DNA of 64,000 nt from Bacillus tequilensis KCTC 13622. Lineage in GTDB: Bacteria; Bacillota; Bacilli; Bacillales; Bacillaceae. Each line of letters opens with the position of its first letter. The stretch's first letter is position 1. The notes under the pieces were generated by a model. The model did not search any database, had not been told where the DNA came from, and saw only the letters and a program-made list of their open reading frames with translations. Positions 32,945 to 44,076 of the stretch are shown here, in pieces. Position numbers and translations under genes: made by a program. Location of the stretch: positions 292,592 to 356,591 of the forward strand of contig NZ_AYTO01000008.1 in assembly GCF_000507145.1 (NCBI RefSeq), in the 5' to 3' direction.

Positions 32945-34291
32945 ATGTCGGATAAACAAAAATCATATGTAGAAAACCAATTAGAAGCTGTTGCCGAGAA
33001 AACAGATGCCGGCTATACATTTACCTTTCAGCGGGAAAAAATAAAGCTTCTGGACGGTCTCGAAGCCAACGTGATCAAAGATGTAAATCCATTTTTTCAT
33101 AAAGAGATCGATGTGACGGATGATGAAGTGATCATCACAATCCAGCCTCCTCCCTCCTATAAAGCATTCCGCTTCATGAAAGCTAAAGATAAAAAAAGCA
33201 AATGGCAGTTCGCCTATCAGCTTGTCAAGGCTGTACAGCAGCACAATCTGTCGAGGCTGAATTTGATTGTCGCTCCTGAAAACATTGTATTCGATAAAGG
33301 CCTGACGCCTTATTTTCTCCATTATGGAGTAAAAGAGAGCATTCCTCCTTACGAGCAGGATGAGGAAAGAGTGTGGCGGGAGCTGAAAGCGTCAGCGGCT
33401 TTGGCGGTTGACGGCGCTTTTGCGTTTGAAGACTACCTGAAATTTAATGAAACGCTGACATTTTCCGCAGAGGCCAAGGCGATATTGGATGCAGCGTCCT
33501 ATGATGACCTGCTCGAGCTGATTCAAACCCATATCGATGAGCTCGAAGCCAAAGCGAAAACATACATACATATCCCGAGAAAGAAGTGGAACATCCAGCG
33601 GTACATCGGCCTGGGGCTCATTGTTTTGCTTGTGCCGTCCCTTGTTTATTCGATGTACGTCTTGTTTTTCGCACAGCCAAAGCACCAGGCGATAGTCGAC
33701 AGCAACCGCGCTTTCCTCAACAAGCAGTACAGTGAGGTTATCAGCAAACTGTCCAAGTACGATGCTGAAAGCCTGCCTGAATCGGTGCAGTATCAGCTGG
33801 CAACGTCTTATGTTGAGGTTGAAAGTATAGACGGTGATGAAAAGAAAAAAGTGGAAAATAATTTAGTCACACTGCAGTCAGATCCGCAGCACTTCCTTTA
33901 TTGGATAGATTTAGGGAGAGGAAACAATAAAGAAGCCGTTAGCATCGGAAGAAAGCTTGAATATAATCCATATATTGGATTGGGCCTGATCAGATATAAG
34001 GCTGAAATACTAGCAGATGAAAGTATGAAAGATGACGAAAAGCAAAAAGAATTAGACTCTGTGCAGAGCGAGATCGACCAAATAAAAAAACAAATTGAGG
34101 AACAAAAAGAACAAGAGTTGTCTGACACATCAGGAACTGATGCAACCAGCCAAACTGCTGAAGAACAATCAGACAAAGAAAAACAACAAGCTGAAGAAAA
34201 AGCTGCAGCCGAGGAAAAAGCGAAAAAAGCAGAACAAGCAAAGAAAGAAAAAGAATCAGAAAAGAAAGATGAGAAAAAAGATGACAAATAA
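32945..34291 (+). CDS. yukC: YukC, T7SS membrane protein (EssB)
   Basis: A 448-residue protein. The cytosolic N-terminal half (about 1-210) is the pseudokinase-like EssB domain. One transmembrane helix follows (YIGLGLIVLLVPSLVYSMYV, about 219-238), then an extracytosolic domain. The last 70 residues are a charged, Gln/Glu/Lys/Ala-rich coiled-coil tail with repeated AEEKA/KKAEQAKKE units. It is a core subunit of the secretion channel. Tail repeats of this kind vary easily in length between strains. Confidence 0.93.
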   Translation: MSDKQKSYVENQLEAVAEKTDAGYTFTFQREKIKLLDGLEANVIKDVNPFFHKEIDVTDDEVIITIQPPPSYKAFRFMKAKDKKSKWQFAYQLVKAVQQHNLSRLNLIVAPENIVFDKGLTPYFLHYGVKESIPPYEQDEERVWRELKASAALAVDGAFAFEDYLKFNETLTFSAEAKAILDAASYDDLLELIQTHIDELEAKAKTYIHIPRKKWNIQRYIGLGLIVLLVPSLVYSMYVLFFAQPKHQAIVDSNRAFLNKQYSEVISKLSKYDAESLPESVQYQLATSYVEVESIDGDEKKKVENNLVTLQSDPQHFLYWIDLGRGNNKEAVSIGRKLEYNPYIGLGLIRYKAEILADESMKDDEKQKELDSVQSEIDQIKKQIEEQKEQELSDTSGTDATSQTAEEQSDKEKQQAEEKAAAEEKAKKAEQAKKEKESEKKDEKKDDK

Positions 34292-34351
34292 CGTAAGACA
34301 TGAAGCGCAGGTCATCGTATGCTGTCATTTGGCCGTTAGGAGGTTCGCCAT

Positions 34352-37300
34352 TTGAGTCTATTATGGGTTTTTTACCAAAATAACGTTCAAAAACTGAAAT
34401 TGTCTGACCTCCCGTCGTCCCATCCGGTGACTATAGGGCCTGATGTGAAGGATTCCATTACGATCGGCGCCATTCCGTTTACAAGCGGAGCGATTTCTCT
34501 TCAAAGAAAGGAATCTGGCGGCCAATACGAAGTTTTCCTGGGAAATGATTGTCTCGGTACGATTGAGCCGAATACCTCCTTTTCTCTCCAAACGGACGAG
34601 CAGGATATACGCTTTATTTTGATGGGCAGTGAGCCCAAGAAATCGGTTTATTTCACAGGGAATCCGGATGGAATCGTATGTTCTTCAGAAAAAACGGATG
34701 CTGATATCTATCTGAATCCGCAAGATTTTGCTTTTGCTGAACAAAGCACGTTCTCTTTGCTGCGTGTCGGTGAAAGCTGGTCGGTTCGTCCTGAAAGCGG
34801 GACGGTCTTTTTGAATGGAGAGAAGATCATCGGCAATACACGGCTTCAGCCTGGGGATGAAATCTTCTGGAACTTCACGCAAATGAGAGTGACGGAACAA
34901 GACCTTTTAGAAATTGTACATTTTGCCTCATTTAAAACAGCATTAACAGAAACGGTCAAACCGACCACAGAGATGCAGAAAAAATATCCGCAGTACAGAA
35001 GAACGCCGCGAATGGTGTACGATCTGCCAGAAGACCGCGTGTCCTTCAGTTTTCCCTCTCAGGAGAGCGATCAAACCAATAGAGGGCTGTGGCTCGTCAT
35101 CCTGCCGCCGCTAGTGATGCTGATTGTGATGGGCGTTGTTGCCATCATTCAGCCGCGGGGCATATTCATACTCGTTTCTCTCGCGATGTTTATGATGACC
35201 CTCATTACCTCGACAGTGCAATATTTCCGGGATAAAAACCAGCGGAAAAAACGCGAGGAAAAACGGGAGCGCGTGTATAAGCTTTACCTAGACAATAAGC
35301 GGAAAGAGCTTCAGGAGCTTGCTGAAAAGCAAAAGCAGGTTCTTGAATTTCATTTCCCTTCGTTTGAACAAATGAAATACTTAACAAGTGAAATCAGTGA
35401 CCGGATCTGGGAAAAATCACTGGAAAGCAAGGATTATCTTCAGCTGCGGCTTGGGACTGGAACAGTTCCGTCAAGCTATGAAATCAATATGAGCGGCGGA
35501 GACTTGGCGAATCGTGATATCGATGACCTCATGGAGAAATCACAGCACATGCAGCGTGTCTATAAAGATATCCGCAATGCGCCGGTTACGGTCGATTTGG
35601 CGGAAGGTCCGATGGGGCTTGTCGGTAAATCACAAATTGTGAAAAATGAGATTCACCAGCTGATCGGACAGCTGTCGTTCTTTAACAGCTATCACGATTT
35701 GCGTTTCGTTTTTATTTTTCATGAAGAAGAGTATAAAGACTGGGAGTGGATGAAGTGGCTTCCGCAATTTCAAATGCCCCATATTTATGCAAAAGGTTTT
35801 ATATATAATGAGCAAACCCGAGACCAGCTTCTGTCCTCACTTTACGAATTGATCAGAGAGCGCGATCTCGAAGATGACAAAGAAAAACTGCAGTTCAAAC
35901 CGCATTTTGTATTTGTCATCACGAATCAGCAGCTGATCTCAGAGCATGTCATTCTCGAATATTTAGAAGGACAGCATGAGCATCTGGGCATCTCTACAAT
36001 TGTCGCTGCGGAAACAAAGGAAAGCTTGTCGGAAAACATTACGACCCTTGTCCGCTACATCAATGAGCATGAAGGCGACATTTTAATACAGAAGAAAAAA
36101 GCGGTAAGAATCCCGTTCCGCCTTGATCATCATCAGCGCGGAGACAACGAACGGTTCTCACGCACGCTGCGGACGCTGAATCACCAGGTCGGCATTACGA
36201 ATTCCATTCCGGAAACGGTGTCGTTCCTGGAGCTTTTCCATGCGAAGGAAGTAAAAGAAATCGGCATTCAGCAAAGATGGCTGACGAGCGAATCGGCGAA
36301 GTCACTCTCAGTGCCGATCGGCTATAAAGGGAAAGATGACATTGTGTATCTGAACCTTCACGAAAAAGCACACGGGCCGCATGGGTTGCTTGCGGGGACA
36401 ACGGGGTCAGGGAAAAGTGAATTTCTTCAGACCTACATTTTGTCACTTGCGGTTCATTTTCATCCGCATGAAGCGGCTTTCTTATTAATTGACTATAAGG
36501 GCGGGGGGATGGCGCAGCCGTTTCGAAATATTCCCCATCTGCTCGGCACGATCACAAATATTGAAGGCAGCAAAAACTTCAGTATGCGTGCGCTTGCTTC
36601 CATTAAAAGCGAGCTGAAAAAAAGGCAGCGCCTGTTTGACCAATATCAAGTCAATCACATCAATGACTATACAAAGCTGTACAAGCAAGGCAAAGCAGAA
36701 GTGGCGATGCCTCACTTGTTCTTAATTTCTGATGAGTTCGCCGAGCTGAAAAGCGAGGAGCCTGATTTTATCAGGGAGCTTGTCAGTGCCGCGCGTATCG
36801 GCCGAAGCCTTGGCGTGCATTTGATTTTGGCGACACAAAAGCCGGGCGGCATCATCGACGACCAGATCTGGAGTAACTCGCGCTTTAAAGTAGCGCTGAA
36901 GGTTCAGGACGCTACCGACAGTAAAGAAATTTTGAAAAACAGCGATGCGGCAAACATTACCGTGACAGGACGCGGTTATTTGCAGGTCGGCAACAATGAA
37001 GTGTACGAGCTGTTCCAATCGGCTTGGAGCGGGGCGCCTTACTTAGAGGAAGTCTACGGAACAGAGGATGAAATCGCGATCGTCACAGATACGGGCTTGA
37101 TCCCGCTTTCTGAAGTTGATACCGAAGATATCGGAAAAAAAGACGTTCAAACAGAAATCGAAGCTGTCGTTGACGAAATTGAACGCATCCAAGCTGATCT
37201 GGGAATTGATAAGCTGCCAAGCCCTTGGCTGCCGCCGCTCGCGGAACGTATCCCGCGCACTCTTTTCTCTTCAGACGAAAAAGACCATTTCCACTTCGCT

Positions 37301-38839
37301 TATGTCGACGAACCTGATCTGCAAAGACAGGAGCCGATTGCTTATAAGATGATGGAAGACGGAAATATCGGCATATTCGGCTCTTCCGGCTACGGAAAAT
37401 CGATCGCGGCCGCAACGTTCCTGATGAGCTTTGCTGATGTGTACACACCAGAAGAGCTTCATGTCTATATCTTTGATTTTGGAAACGGAACGCTGCTGCC
37501 ATTAGCGAAGCTCCCGCATACCGCGGATTACTTCCTGATGGACCAGTCAAGAAAAATAGAAAAGTTCATGATTCGCATCAAAGAAGAAATTGACCGCCGT
37601 AAACGTCTGTTCAGGGAAAAAGAAATCAGCCACATCAAAATGTACAATGCGCTTAGCGAAGAAGAGCTTCCGTTCATTTTCATCACCATTGACAACTTTG
37701 ACATCGTCAAGGATGAGATGCATGAGCTTGAATCGGAATTTGTCCAGCTTTCCAGAGACGGACAGAGCTTAGGGATCTACTTCATGCTGACGGCGACGCG
37801 TGTAAATGCTGTCCGCCAATCATTGTTAAATAACCTGAAAACGAAGGTTGTCCATTATCTCATGGACCAATCTGAGGGATATTCCATTTACGGACGGCCA
37901 AAATTCAATCTTGAACCGATCCCGGGTCGCGTCATCATTCAAAAGGAAGAGCTTTATTTCGCGCAAATGTTCCTGCCTGTTGACGCTGATGATGATATCG
38001 GCATGTTCAACGGACTGAAATCAGACGTTCAGAAACTCCAAGAGCGCTTTGCTTCAAAGGAGCAGCCGGCACCGATTCCGATGCTGCCTGAAAGCCTGTC
38101 GACGAGAGAGTTTTCTCTGCGCTTCAAGCTGGAACGCAAGCCTTTATCTGTACCTATCGGGCTTCATGAAGAAACCGTCAGCCCAGTCTATTTTGATTTG
38201 GGCAAGCATAAGCACTGCCTGATTTTAGGCCAGACCCAGCGCGGGAAAACAAACGTCTTAAAAGTCATGCTTGAACATCTGATTGATGATGAAACCGAAA
38301 TGATCGGCTTGTTTGACTCGATTGACCGCGGCTTGTCCCGATATGCGAAAGAATCAGATGTCTCATATTTGGAAACGAAAGAAGATATTGAGCAGTGGAT
38401 CGAAACAGCGGAAGACATTTTTAAAACAAGAGAAGCCATGTATGTAGAAGCCGTCCGTCAGGGAGATGTGCAGAATTTGCGATTCTCACAAGTGGTGCTG
38501 ATGATTGACGGGATTACGAGATTCCAGCAGACGATAGATACGAGAATACAAGACCGTCTGGCAAACTTCATGAAATCATACGCGCATCTCGGCTTCAGCT
38601 TTATCCCGGGCGGGAACCACAGCGAATTCTCAAAAGGCTATGACTCCTTGACGACAGAAATGAAGCAGATCCGCCACGCGATTCTGCTGATGAAAAAATC
38701 TGAGCAAAATGTCATTCCTCTCCCGTACCAAAGACAGGAGCCTGAGATTCAGCCGGGCTTCGGATATGTTGTGGAAAACGGGAAGGAGCAAAAAGTTCAA
38801 ATTCCTTTATGTTCTGCTGAAAGGGAGAGTGCTAGATGA
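34352..38839 (+). CDS. yukB: YukBA, T7SS FtsK/SpoIIIE-type ATPase (EssC)
   Basis: A 1495-residue motor of the type VIIb system, encoded as one intact frame. Two FHA-like domains fill the first 200 residues, followed by a pair of membrane helices (about 248-290). Three P-loop ATPase domains follow: Walker A sequences AGTTGSGKSEFLQ (about residue 682), FGSSGYGKSIAA (about 1008) and LGQTQRGKTNVL (about 1290). The first is the active, fully canonical one. The start is a TTG behind AGGAGG. The 3' end overlaps yueB by four bases. Confidence 0.95.
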   Translation: MSLLWVFYQNNVQKLKLSDLPSSHPVTIGPDVKDSITIGAIPFTSGAISLQRKESGGQYEVFLGNDCLGTIEPNTSFSLQTDEQDIRFILMGSEPKKSVYFTGNPDGIVCSSEKTDADIYLNPQDFAFAEQSTFSLLRVGESWSVRPESGTVFLNGEKIIGNTRLQPGDEIFWNFTQMRVTEQDLLEIVHFASFKTALTETVKPTTEMQKKYPQYRRTPRMVYDLPEDRVSFSFPSQESDQTNRGLWLVILPPLVMLIVMGVVAIIQPRGIFILVSLAMFMMTLITSTVQYFRDKNQRKKREEKRERVYKLYLDNKRKELQELAEKQKQVLEFHFPSFEQMKYLTSEISDRIWEKSLESKDYLQLRLGTGTVPSSYEINMSGGDLANRDIDDLMEKSQHMQRVYKDIRNAPVTVDLAEGPMGLVGKSQIVKNEIHQLIGQLSFFNSYHDLRFVFIFHEEEYKDWEWMKWLPQFQMPHIYAKGFIYNEQTRDQLLSSLYELIRERDLEDDKEKLQFKPHFVFVITNQQLISEHVILEYLEGQHEHLGISTIVAAETKESLSENITTLVRYINEHEGDILIQKKKAVRIPFRLDHHQRGDNERFSRTLRTLNHQVGITNSIPETVSFLELFHAKEVKEIGIQQRWLTSESAKSLSVPIGYKGKDDIVYLNLHEKAHGPHGLLAGTTGSGKSEFLQTYILSLAVHFHPHEAAFLLIDYKGGGMAQPFRNIPHLLGTITNIEGSKNFSMRALASIKSELKKRQRLFDQYQVNHINDYTKLYKQGKAEVAMPHLFLISDEFAELKSEEPDFIRELVSAARIGRSLGVHLILATQKPGGIIDDQIWSNSRFKVALKVQDATDSKEILKNSDAANITVTGRGYLQVGNNEVYELFQSAWSGAPYLEEVYGTEDEIAIVTDTGLIPLSEVDTEDIGKKDVQTEIEAVVDEIERIQADLGIDKLPSPWLPPLAERIPRTLFSSDEKDHFHFAYVDEPDLQRQEPIAYKMMEDGNIGIFGSSGYGKSIAAATFLMSFADVYTPEELHVYIFDFGNGTLLPLAKLPHTADYFLMDQSRKIEKFMIRIKEEIDRRKRLFREKEISHIKMYNALSEEELPFIFITIDNFDIVKDEMHELESEFVQLSRDGQSLGIYFMLTATRVNAVRQSLLNNLKTKVVHYLMDQSEGYSIYGRPKFNLEPIPGRVIIQKEELYFAQMFLPVDADDDIGMFNGLKSDVQKLQERFASKEQPAPIPMLPESLSTREFSLRFKLERKPLSVPIGLHEETVSPVYFDLGKHKHCLILGQTQRGKTNVLKVMLEHLIDDETEMIGLFDSIDRGLSRYAKESDVSYLETKEDIEQWIETAEDIFKTREAMYVEAVRQGDVQNLRFSQVVLMIDGITRFQQTIDTRIQDRLANFMKSYAHLGFSFIPGGNHSEFSKGYDSLTTEMKQIRHAILLMKKSEQNVIPLPYQRQEPEIQPGFGYVVENGKEQKVQIPLCSAERESAR

Positions 38840-41800
38840 CAGAACAACGAAAAAGCTTGATCAAGTTAATATCCGCCGTCATCATCATTTTGCTGCTGCC
38901 GGTTTTGTTTTTCCGTTTTATCGGAGACGATCCGACGAAAAAAGCAGTCAATTCCACTCGGCAAATCGCAGTGGTGAATGAAGACACAGGCGTATTGAGT
39001 GATGAGGTGAAGTCTGACGAAGAGGACAAATCAGCCCAGTTCGGCAAGGAAGTTGCCGCCGCTTTGGGTGAACGTCCCGATTATTCATGGACGGTCGTAA
39101 ACCGAAGCGCGGCCGAGACCGGTCTCGCGTCAAAGAAATACGATGCGATCGTTTACATTCCGTCAGACTTCTCCAAAAACATTTTGAGCTATGATAAAGA
39201 TCATCCCCAAAAAGCAACGCTCGAATTCAGCATTCAAGATAACCTGAATGCGGTCAACAAAGAAAAAGTTCAGCGTGAGCTTGAGGATGCCCAAAAGACG
39301 ATGAACAAAAAAATGTCAGCCTTATACTGGAACTTTGTGTCACAAAAAGTGGACAACATCAGAGGAGAATTTGACAACATCGTCAATAAAGAATCTGAAT
39401 TCCAGAATGTCATGTACAACTTTTACAAACCAAGCTCTAACGATTTAGCAGGTGAAATCAAACAGCAAAAAGATTTAATCGATGAGCTAAAGAAATCAAT
39501 GAATGAAGCACAGGGCACGACAAAAGAAAAAGCTTCAACAGCGGAGGAAGCCAAAAACACGCTGAAAGAATTCGTTGATACAGTTGAACGATACAAAGAA
39601 TATCAAGAAAACCAGAAAAAACTGCTTTTGGAAGCCCAGGATTCAACCCAGCAGCAAATCCGCACAGGTTTGGACACCATCCAAGCTCAGCAAAAGGCGA
39701 ATCAGTTCAGCGAACGCATGAGCGGACTGGCAACAGGGATCAGCCAAGCGAAAACACAGCTTGGGCAAACCAGCAATGTGCTGGCAGACGCCCAGAGAGT
39801 CAGGGAAGGACAAGTGCCTCAGCAGGAATTTGGCATGGCAAAAATCCAAAGCGATTTAATCAATCAATATCAAGCCGCTTCAAAACAGGCTGCATTAAAC
39901 CAGGTTTATGAACTGCTTGTCCCGGCACGTCAGGCACTGACAGTTGTGAAAGGGGACGACCCAGTTGAAGACGACGGCTCTGACAACGATGATCAAGATA
40001 AAGACCCGAAAGAAGAAAATCCTGAAGAACTAAAAATCGATCTTGAAAAACAGCGTGAAGAACTGAAAACCATCGCTGCTGATATTCAAGATATTTCAGA
40101 CAATCTGAAGGAGCCTGAAAAAGAAAACCCAACACCGGAGGACCCGGGTACTGAACCAGACGATCCGTCCACTGACAATCCGGAACATCCAGATGACGGG
40201 GGCAGCACAAATCCCGATGATACAAAGGGAAACACCGGAAACGATGATACCGGTAATGACGGACAAACGGACGGCAATACTCAGGATCAGGACCAGCAGA
40301 AGGGAACAGACGGTCAGGAGCAGAACGGCAATGCCTCTGATGGTGCGTCCGACAGCGGACAAACCGAAACGGGTACATCTGCCGAACAGACTGCATCATC
40401 TGATTCAGCCCTTCAATTGATCAAGCTGGCAAATGAAGACGGAACCGGAGATTCAGGAGATACTGGAGGCGACGGCGGCGCGACTCAGCCTGGAGATGAC
40501 GGTGAGGTTTCGGATATTGCAAAAGCAAAAGAACAGCTCAGAAAAGCGTCTGAGCGAATCAAACAGATCGAAGAAGAGCTCAAAGAAAAAGAAACGGCTC
40601 ATAATGAAGAGCTGAAAAAGAAACTAGAAGAACTAAAAGAGCAAATGGATGGTCTCAACGATGAAATAGATGATCTCAAAGGCCAAGTGAAAACGCTCGA
40701 AGATAAACTCAATAGACTCGAAGCGAAACGCCAGCGGGAGTTCGAAGGAATTTACAGCGCGATTCGCGAGCTGGAAAATAAAAATCAGCTTCAATTCTCA
40801 GGAGAAATCAATACAGAAAGAATCTCCGCTTTAATGAGATACTATAAATATTTATCTGTTTATGACTCTGTATTATCCGGTACGATAGACAATGCTGCAA
40901 AAGCCGGCGCCATTAACGGCCAGCAGGGCAACGTCAAATCCATCCTGGCTCTCACACCTGAAGAATCAGCCAGCTGGGAAGCTCTCAAAAACAACACGAT
41001 GCAAACTGATGAAGACATTAACAGCTTCATCGACGGCATGACCAAATTTGCGGACGAATACAGCGGGTTTATCCGTGACTCTCAAGCAGGGGTTCTTGAC
41101 GAACTGACGAAAATCTCTGACAGTGCCGCAAAAGCGTCAGAACAGCTGGTAACGGGCGCAACGCAGGAATCTGCCACGTTCAGTAACGACGGGCTGTCAG
41201 GCACAATGGCGCTGAATGTCCAGGATACGGTCGGCCAGGAAGTGCTGCAAATGTCAGACATGATGGGTTCATTGTCTGATCGCCAGTCAGGCATTATTGA
41301 TTACACGACCAACATGCAGCAAAGCGTCAATGATGTTCAGTCGAAAGCGGATACCTTAAACAACAACTGGGGGAAAAATGTCGCCTCCACGAAACTCATT
41401 CGCAATGACGTATACGGTATATTAGGAAATACTTTAGTAGACGGGCAAAACAACGGCTATGTATATGATTACTTGGCGAATCCGCTTAAAATCAGCGGAG
41501 AGGTTCCGGAAGAGAAAACTCAGACGGTGCCGCCGGTTGTCATCCTTGTCATTATATTGATCAGCAGTCTGTTAATCGGCTATTTCAGCTCGTATTACCA
41601 AAACGCGCCGCTTCTCGTCAAAGGAGCGTTATTCGGAATTCTGAATATCCTTGTCGGACTCATGATCAGCTTGTTCGGTTTGAATATTTATTCACTGCCG
41701 GACGATCAGACGATTAAGTGGTCAGTGTTTACGATTCTATTGCTGGTCGCAAGCTCTGCCTTCATCCGGACGGCATTCAGATTCGGATCGATCCCTGGAT

Positions 41801-42045
41801 GGGTTGCTTCAGCGGCAATGATTCTATTCTACGTCGCACCGCTTATTGATTTGATTATGCCGAACTTTACCTTTGAAGATCCGGTATCGAAAGTATATAT
41901 CGACATCCAGTACGGCACTGGGCATTTGTTTGCAATGGGAATATCGGTTCTGCTGATCATTACGGTGATAGCCGCGGCTCTGCCGCTTATTATCCGGCTG
42001 ATGGCAGAAAAATCAGCAGAAAGCGATGAAACGTATGAAGCATAA
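38836..42045 (+). CDS. yueB: YueB, T7SS membrane protein (EsaA) and SPP1 phage receptor
   Basis: A 1069-residue protein: one N-terminal transmembrane helix (about 10-30), a very large extracellular part, and five to six helices at the C-terminus (about 895-1055). The ectodomain has long coiled coils and an extremely acidic, Gly/Asp/Asn/Thr-rich low-complexity stretch (about 373-558). In B. subtilis YueB is the irreversible receptor of bacteriophage SPP1 and the EsaA-type subunit of the T7SS. ATGA overlap with yukBA indicates translational coupling. Length is close to the 168 protein as I recall it. Confidence 0.94.
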   Translation: MTEQRKSLIKLISAVIIILLLPVLFFRFIGDDPTKKAVNSTRQIAVVNEDTGVLSDEVKSDEEDKSAQFGKEVAAALGERPDYSWTVVNRSAAETGLASKKYDAIVYIPSDFSKNILSYDKDHPQKATLEFSIQDNLNAVNKEKVQRELEDAQKTMNKKMSALYWNFVSQKVDNIRGEFDNIVNKESEFQNVMYNFYKPSSNDLAGEIKQQKDLIDELKKSMNEAQGTTKEKASTAEEAKNTLKEFVDTVERYKEYQENQKKLLLEAQDSTQQQIRTGLDTIQAQQKANQFSERMSGLATGISQAKTQLGQTSNVLADAQRVREGQVPQQEFGMAKIQSDLINQYQAASKQAALNQVYELLVPARQALTVVKGDDPVEDDGSDNDDQDKDPKEENPEELKIDLEKQREELKTIAADIQDISDNLKEPEKENPTPEDPGTEPDDPSTDNPEHPDDGGSTNPDDTKGNTGNDDTGNDGQTDGNTQDQDQQKGTDGQEQNGNASDGASDSGQTETGTSAEQTASSDSALQLIKLANEDGTGDSGDTGGDGGATQPGDDGEVSDIAKAKEQLRKASERIKQIEEELKEKETAHNEELKKKLEELKEQMDGLNDEIDDLKGQVKTLEDKLNRLEAKRQREFEGIYSAIRELENKNQLQFSGEINTERISALMRYYKYLSVYDSVLSGTIDNAAKAGAINGQQGNVKSILALTPEESASWEALKNNTMQTDEDINSFIDGMTKFADEYSGFIRDSQAGVLDELTKISDSAAKASEQLVTGATQESATFSNDGLSGTMALNVQDTVGQEVLQMSDMMGSLSDRQSGIIDYTTNMQQSVNDVQSKADTLNNNWGKNVASTKLIRNDVYGILGNTLVDGQNNGYVYDYLANPLKISGEVPEEKTQTVPPVVILVIILISSLLIGYFSSYYQNAPLLVKGALFGILNILVGLMISLFGLNIYSLPDDQTIKWSVFTILLLVASSAFIRTAFRFGSIPGWVASAAMILFYVAPLIDLIMPNFTFEDPVSKVYIDIQYGTGHLFAMGISVLLIITVIAAALPLIIRLMAEKSAESDETYEA

Positions 42046-42532
42046 TCGCAGCATGGAAAAGGGGATCATGATTTGTATGCTCTCCTTTTCCCTTTTCATC
42101 CCCTCTGCCACTGCTGCCGAAACCGAAAAAAATACAGATGTCGCGCCAAACCAATACGAGAAAAAAGACATTGAAATCGATACGAATTATTTGCATGAAG
42201 ATACCTACTATGAAGAGAAAACAGAACTGCCTGAGGAACAGAAGGACATCACCTTTGATAAGCCGAAGGACAAAGACACCGAGCTGATAAAAGAGTTGTT
42301 TACATCAACAGATCCTGAGAAATCCAACACCATTAAGGCCCAATCGAAACAGCTCGGAATTACCTTTGCAAAAAAACCAATCACAAAGGCGTCATCCACA
42401 GAAACAAAAGAAGAACAAGGAACATCCTCACTGCTGCTTCCGATTATCTATGTCGTGCTGATCCTGCTCGGAATTGCGGGCATTGTCTTCCTCATCCCAA
42501 AAGTGACAGCGCAGGAGAACAAAAAGGCATAG
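42026..42532 (+). CDS. yueC: YueC, T7SS membrane protein (EssA)
   Basis: A protein of up to 168 residues with a signal-like hydrophobic N-terminus ([17 protein letters not shown]) and a C-terminal transmembrane helix ([21 protein letters not shown]), separated by a hydrophilic extracellular stretch. This is the EssA topology. Three in-frame starts are possible (42026, 42035 and 42053). The first overlaps yueB by 20 bases; the last has the signal peptide closest to its N-terminus. It is the last T7SS gene of the operon here. Confidence 0.88.
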   Translation: MKRMKHNRSMEKGIMICMLSFSLFIPSATAAETEKNTDVAPNQYEKKDIEIDTNYLHEDTYYEEKTELPEEQKDITFDKPKDKDTELIKELFTSTDPEKSNTIKAQSKQLGITFAKKPITKASSTETKEEQGTSSLLLPIIYVVLILLGIAGIVFLIPKVTAQENKKA

Positions 42533-42595
42533 GCCCCGTGGCTTGTGTTGGATAAAAGCGGTACGTACAATAGGAACGGAAGGAGGAGGTTTCCA

Positions 42596-43327
42596 ATGGA
42601 ACTTTATATCATCACAGGAGCGTCAAAGGGATTGGGTAAAGCCATTGCATTGCAGGCTTTAGAGAAGGGCCATGAAGTCCATGCCTTATCAAGAACGAAA
42701 ACGGATGTCTCTCATGAAAAACTGACGCAGCATCAAATAGACCTCATCAATCTCGAAGAAGCTGAACAGCAATTTGAAGCATTGCTTTCATCAATCAACG
42801 CAGAACGATATTCAGGCATTACCCTGATCAATAACGCCGGAATGGTAACGCCGATCAAACGCGCCGGCGAAGCGTCTCTTGCCGAGCTGCAGCTCCATTA
42901 TCAGCTGAATCTGACTGCGCCTGTGCTTTTGAGCCAGCTGTTTACAAAACGGTTTGCTTCATACAGCGGCAAAAAGACGATAGTCAACATTACGTCAGGC
43001 GCCGCCAAAAATCCATACAAGGGATGGAGCGCGTATTGCAGCTCAAAAGCCGGCCTTGACATGTTTACAAGAACATTCGGATTTGAACAGGAGGATGAGG
43101 AGCTGCCGGTGAACATGATTTCGTTCTCGCCAGGAGTGATGGACACAGAGATGCAGGCTGTCATCCGTTCTTCATCGAAAAAGGATTTCCACGACATCGA
43201 ACGATTCCAGAAGTTAAATGAAACAGGAAGTTTTCGAAGCCCGGCCTTTATTGCCGGCACGCTGCTTTCTTTATTAGAAACAGGCGCGGAAAACGGCCGC
43301 ATTTACGATATGAAAGAGTTTTTGTAG
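42596..43327 (+). CDS. yueD: YueD, sepiapterin-reductase-like short-chain dehydrogenase
   Basis: A 243-residue short-chain dehydrogenase. The NADP site is TGASKGLGKAIALQ, the NNAG block is INNAGMVTP, and the catalytic serine and YCSSKAG are in place. Related enzymes include bacterial benzil reductase and sepiapterin reductase. I choose 42596 (MELYIITGAS) behind AAGGAGGAGG; the longer frame from 42545 has no site. A terminator follows; an IS-like element is inserted at its T-tract. Confidence 0.92.
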   Translation: MELYIITGASKGLGKAIALQALEKGHEVHALSRTKTDVSHEKLTQHQIDLINLEEAEQQFEALLSSINAERYSGITLINNAGMVTPIKRAGEASLAELQLHYQLNLTAPVLLSQLFTKRFASYSGKKTIVNITSGAAKNPYKGWSAYCSSKAGLDMFTRTFGFEQEDEELPVNMISFSPGVMDTEMQAVIRSSSKKDFHDIERFQKLNETGSFRSPAFIAGTLLSLLETGAENGRIYDMKEFL

Positions 43328-43353
43328 AGCAGATATTTTCTGCTCTTTTTTTT
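43326..43353 (+). terminator. Terminator of yueD, abutted by the IS-like element
   Basis: GAGCAG/CTGCTC stem followed by T8. Its last three T are also the first three bases of the 8-bp target duplication of the element that starts at 43359. Confidence 0.85.
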
Positions 43354-43358
43354 ATAAA
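43351..43358. repeat. Target-site duplication, left copy
   Basis: TTTATAAA directly before the left inverted repeat. The same eight bases follow the right end at 44769-44776. An 8-bp duplication is the value known for the IS1595 family. Confidence 0.75.
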
Positions 43359-43384
43359 GGCTCTGTTAAAGGTAAAAGTTGATA
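43359..43384. repeat. Left terminal inverted repeat of the IS-like element
   Basis: Begins GGCTCTGTTAAAGG and ends GTTGATA. It pairs with the right repeat at 44744-44768 with one gap and four mismatches. Confidence 0.7.
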
Positions 43385-43462
43385 TTTATCCGAATTCTTG
43401 ATATGATCAAAAAAGGAACTAATGTTCGGTTTATTATCAAGGTGAGCTAAGCGTTTAGCAAC

Positions 43463-44076
43463 TTGTTCAAGTATATCGACAAATTGCCACATACACAAAA
43501 AGAACAGATTTATCAATGGGTTAAACGCTATATTGGACCTTCTTTCTCTGCTGATGGTAGATTAATCAATGAAATGAGAGAACTCGCTTCAAGGATAGAA
43601 TTGAGTGTCCCATTGTTCATCAGAACACGTTGTTCGATTTGGAAAGTATAATGGTCGGCAACGGTATCACTGTAAATGCTGTGGCAAAACTTTCACTGAC
43701 ACACCGAATACCGTCCTGTGGCGTCAAAGGAAATGACTGTATGTTCAAGGGATATTCCCTGAGAAAATCGGCTAAAATCGTAGGGGTTATTTGGATTAGG
43801 TTTTTTATCGAAAAGCACAAACTGCTAAATGCCTTAAAACAAATAGATTTTGAGCATTTTGATGGTATCGTTGAAATTGACGAGATCTATTTCCTGTATT
43901 CTCAAAAAGGTCAACGGTGTATTACTGAACGAAAACCACGAAAAGGTGCTTGTCGCAGATGCTTGGAGAGCCTAGATACTGATAATAGTCTGCGATTATC
44001 TAAATTCGTTGTGTCATTCTTATTCAACGGGACAGAAGAATCAACATCTGAATGGGAAAAGGATGAATCGGTATGA
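43463..44076 (+). pseudogene. IS1595-type transposase, frameshifted and truncated
   Basis: Reading across frames gives the family pattern: FKYIDKLPHTQKEQIYQWVKRY (key part YIDKLPHTQKEQ), INEMREL, a zinc-ribbon end KCCGKTFTDTPNTVLW, then MFKGYSLRKSAKIVGV, LKQIDFEHFDGIVEIDEIYF with the first catalytic Asp, and SQKGQR..RKPRKG. At least two frame changes are needed. The remaining catalytic part (second D and E) is absent; the sequence after about 43950 no longer resembles a transposase. Its last frame ends in an ATGA overlap with the passenger gene. Confidence 0.7.

Noticed and set aside
33898..34328. Ser/Phe- and Leu-rich minus-strand frames opposite the yukC tail
   Set aside because: They are only the complement of the Lys/Glu-rich coiled coil.
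39860..40399. 179-codon minus-strand frame inside yueB
   Set aside because: Antisense shadow of the repetitive acidic linker; no ribosome site.
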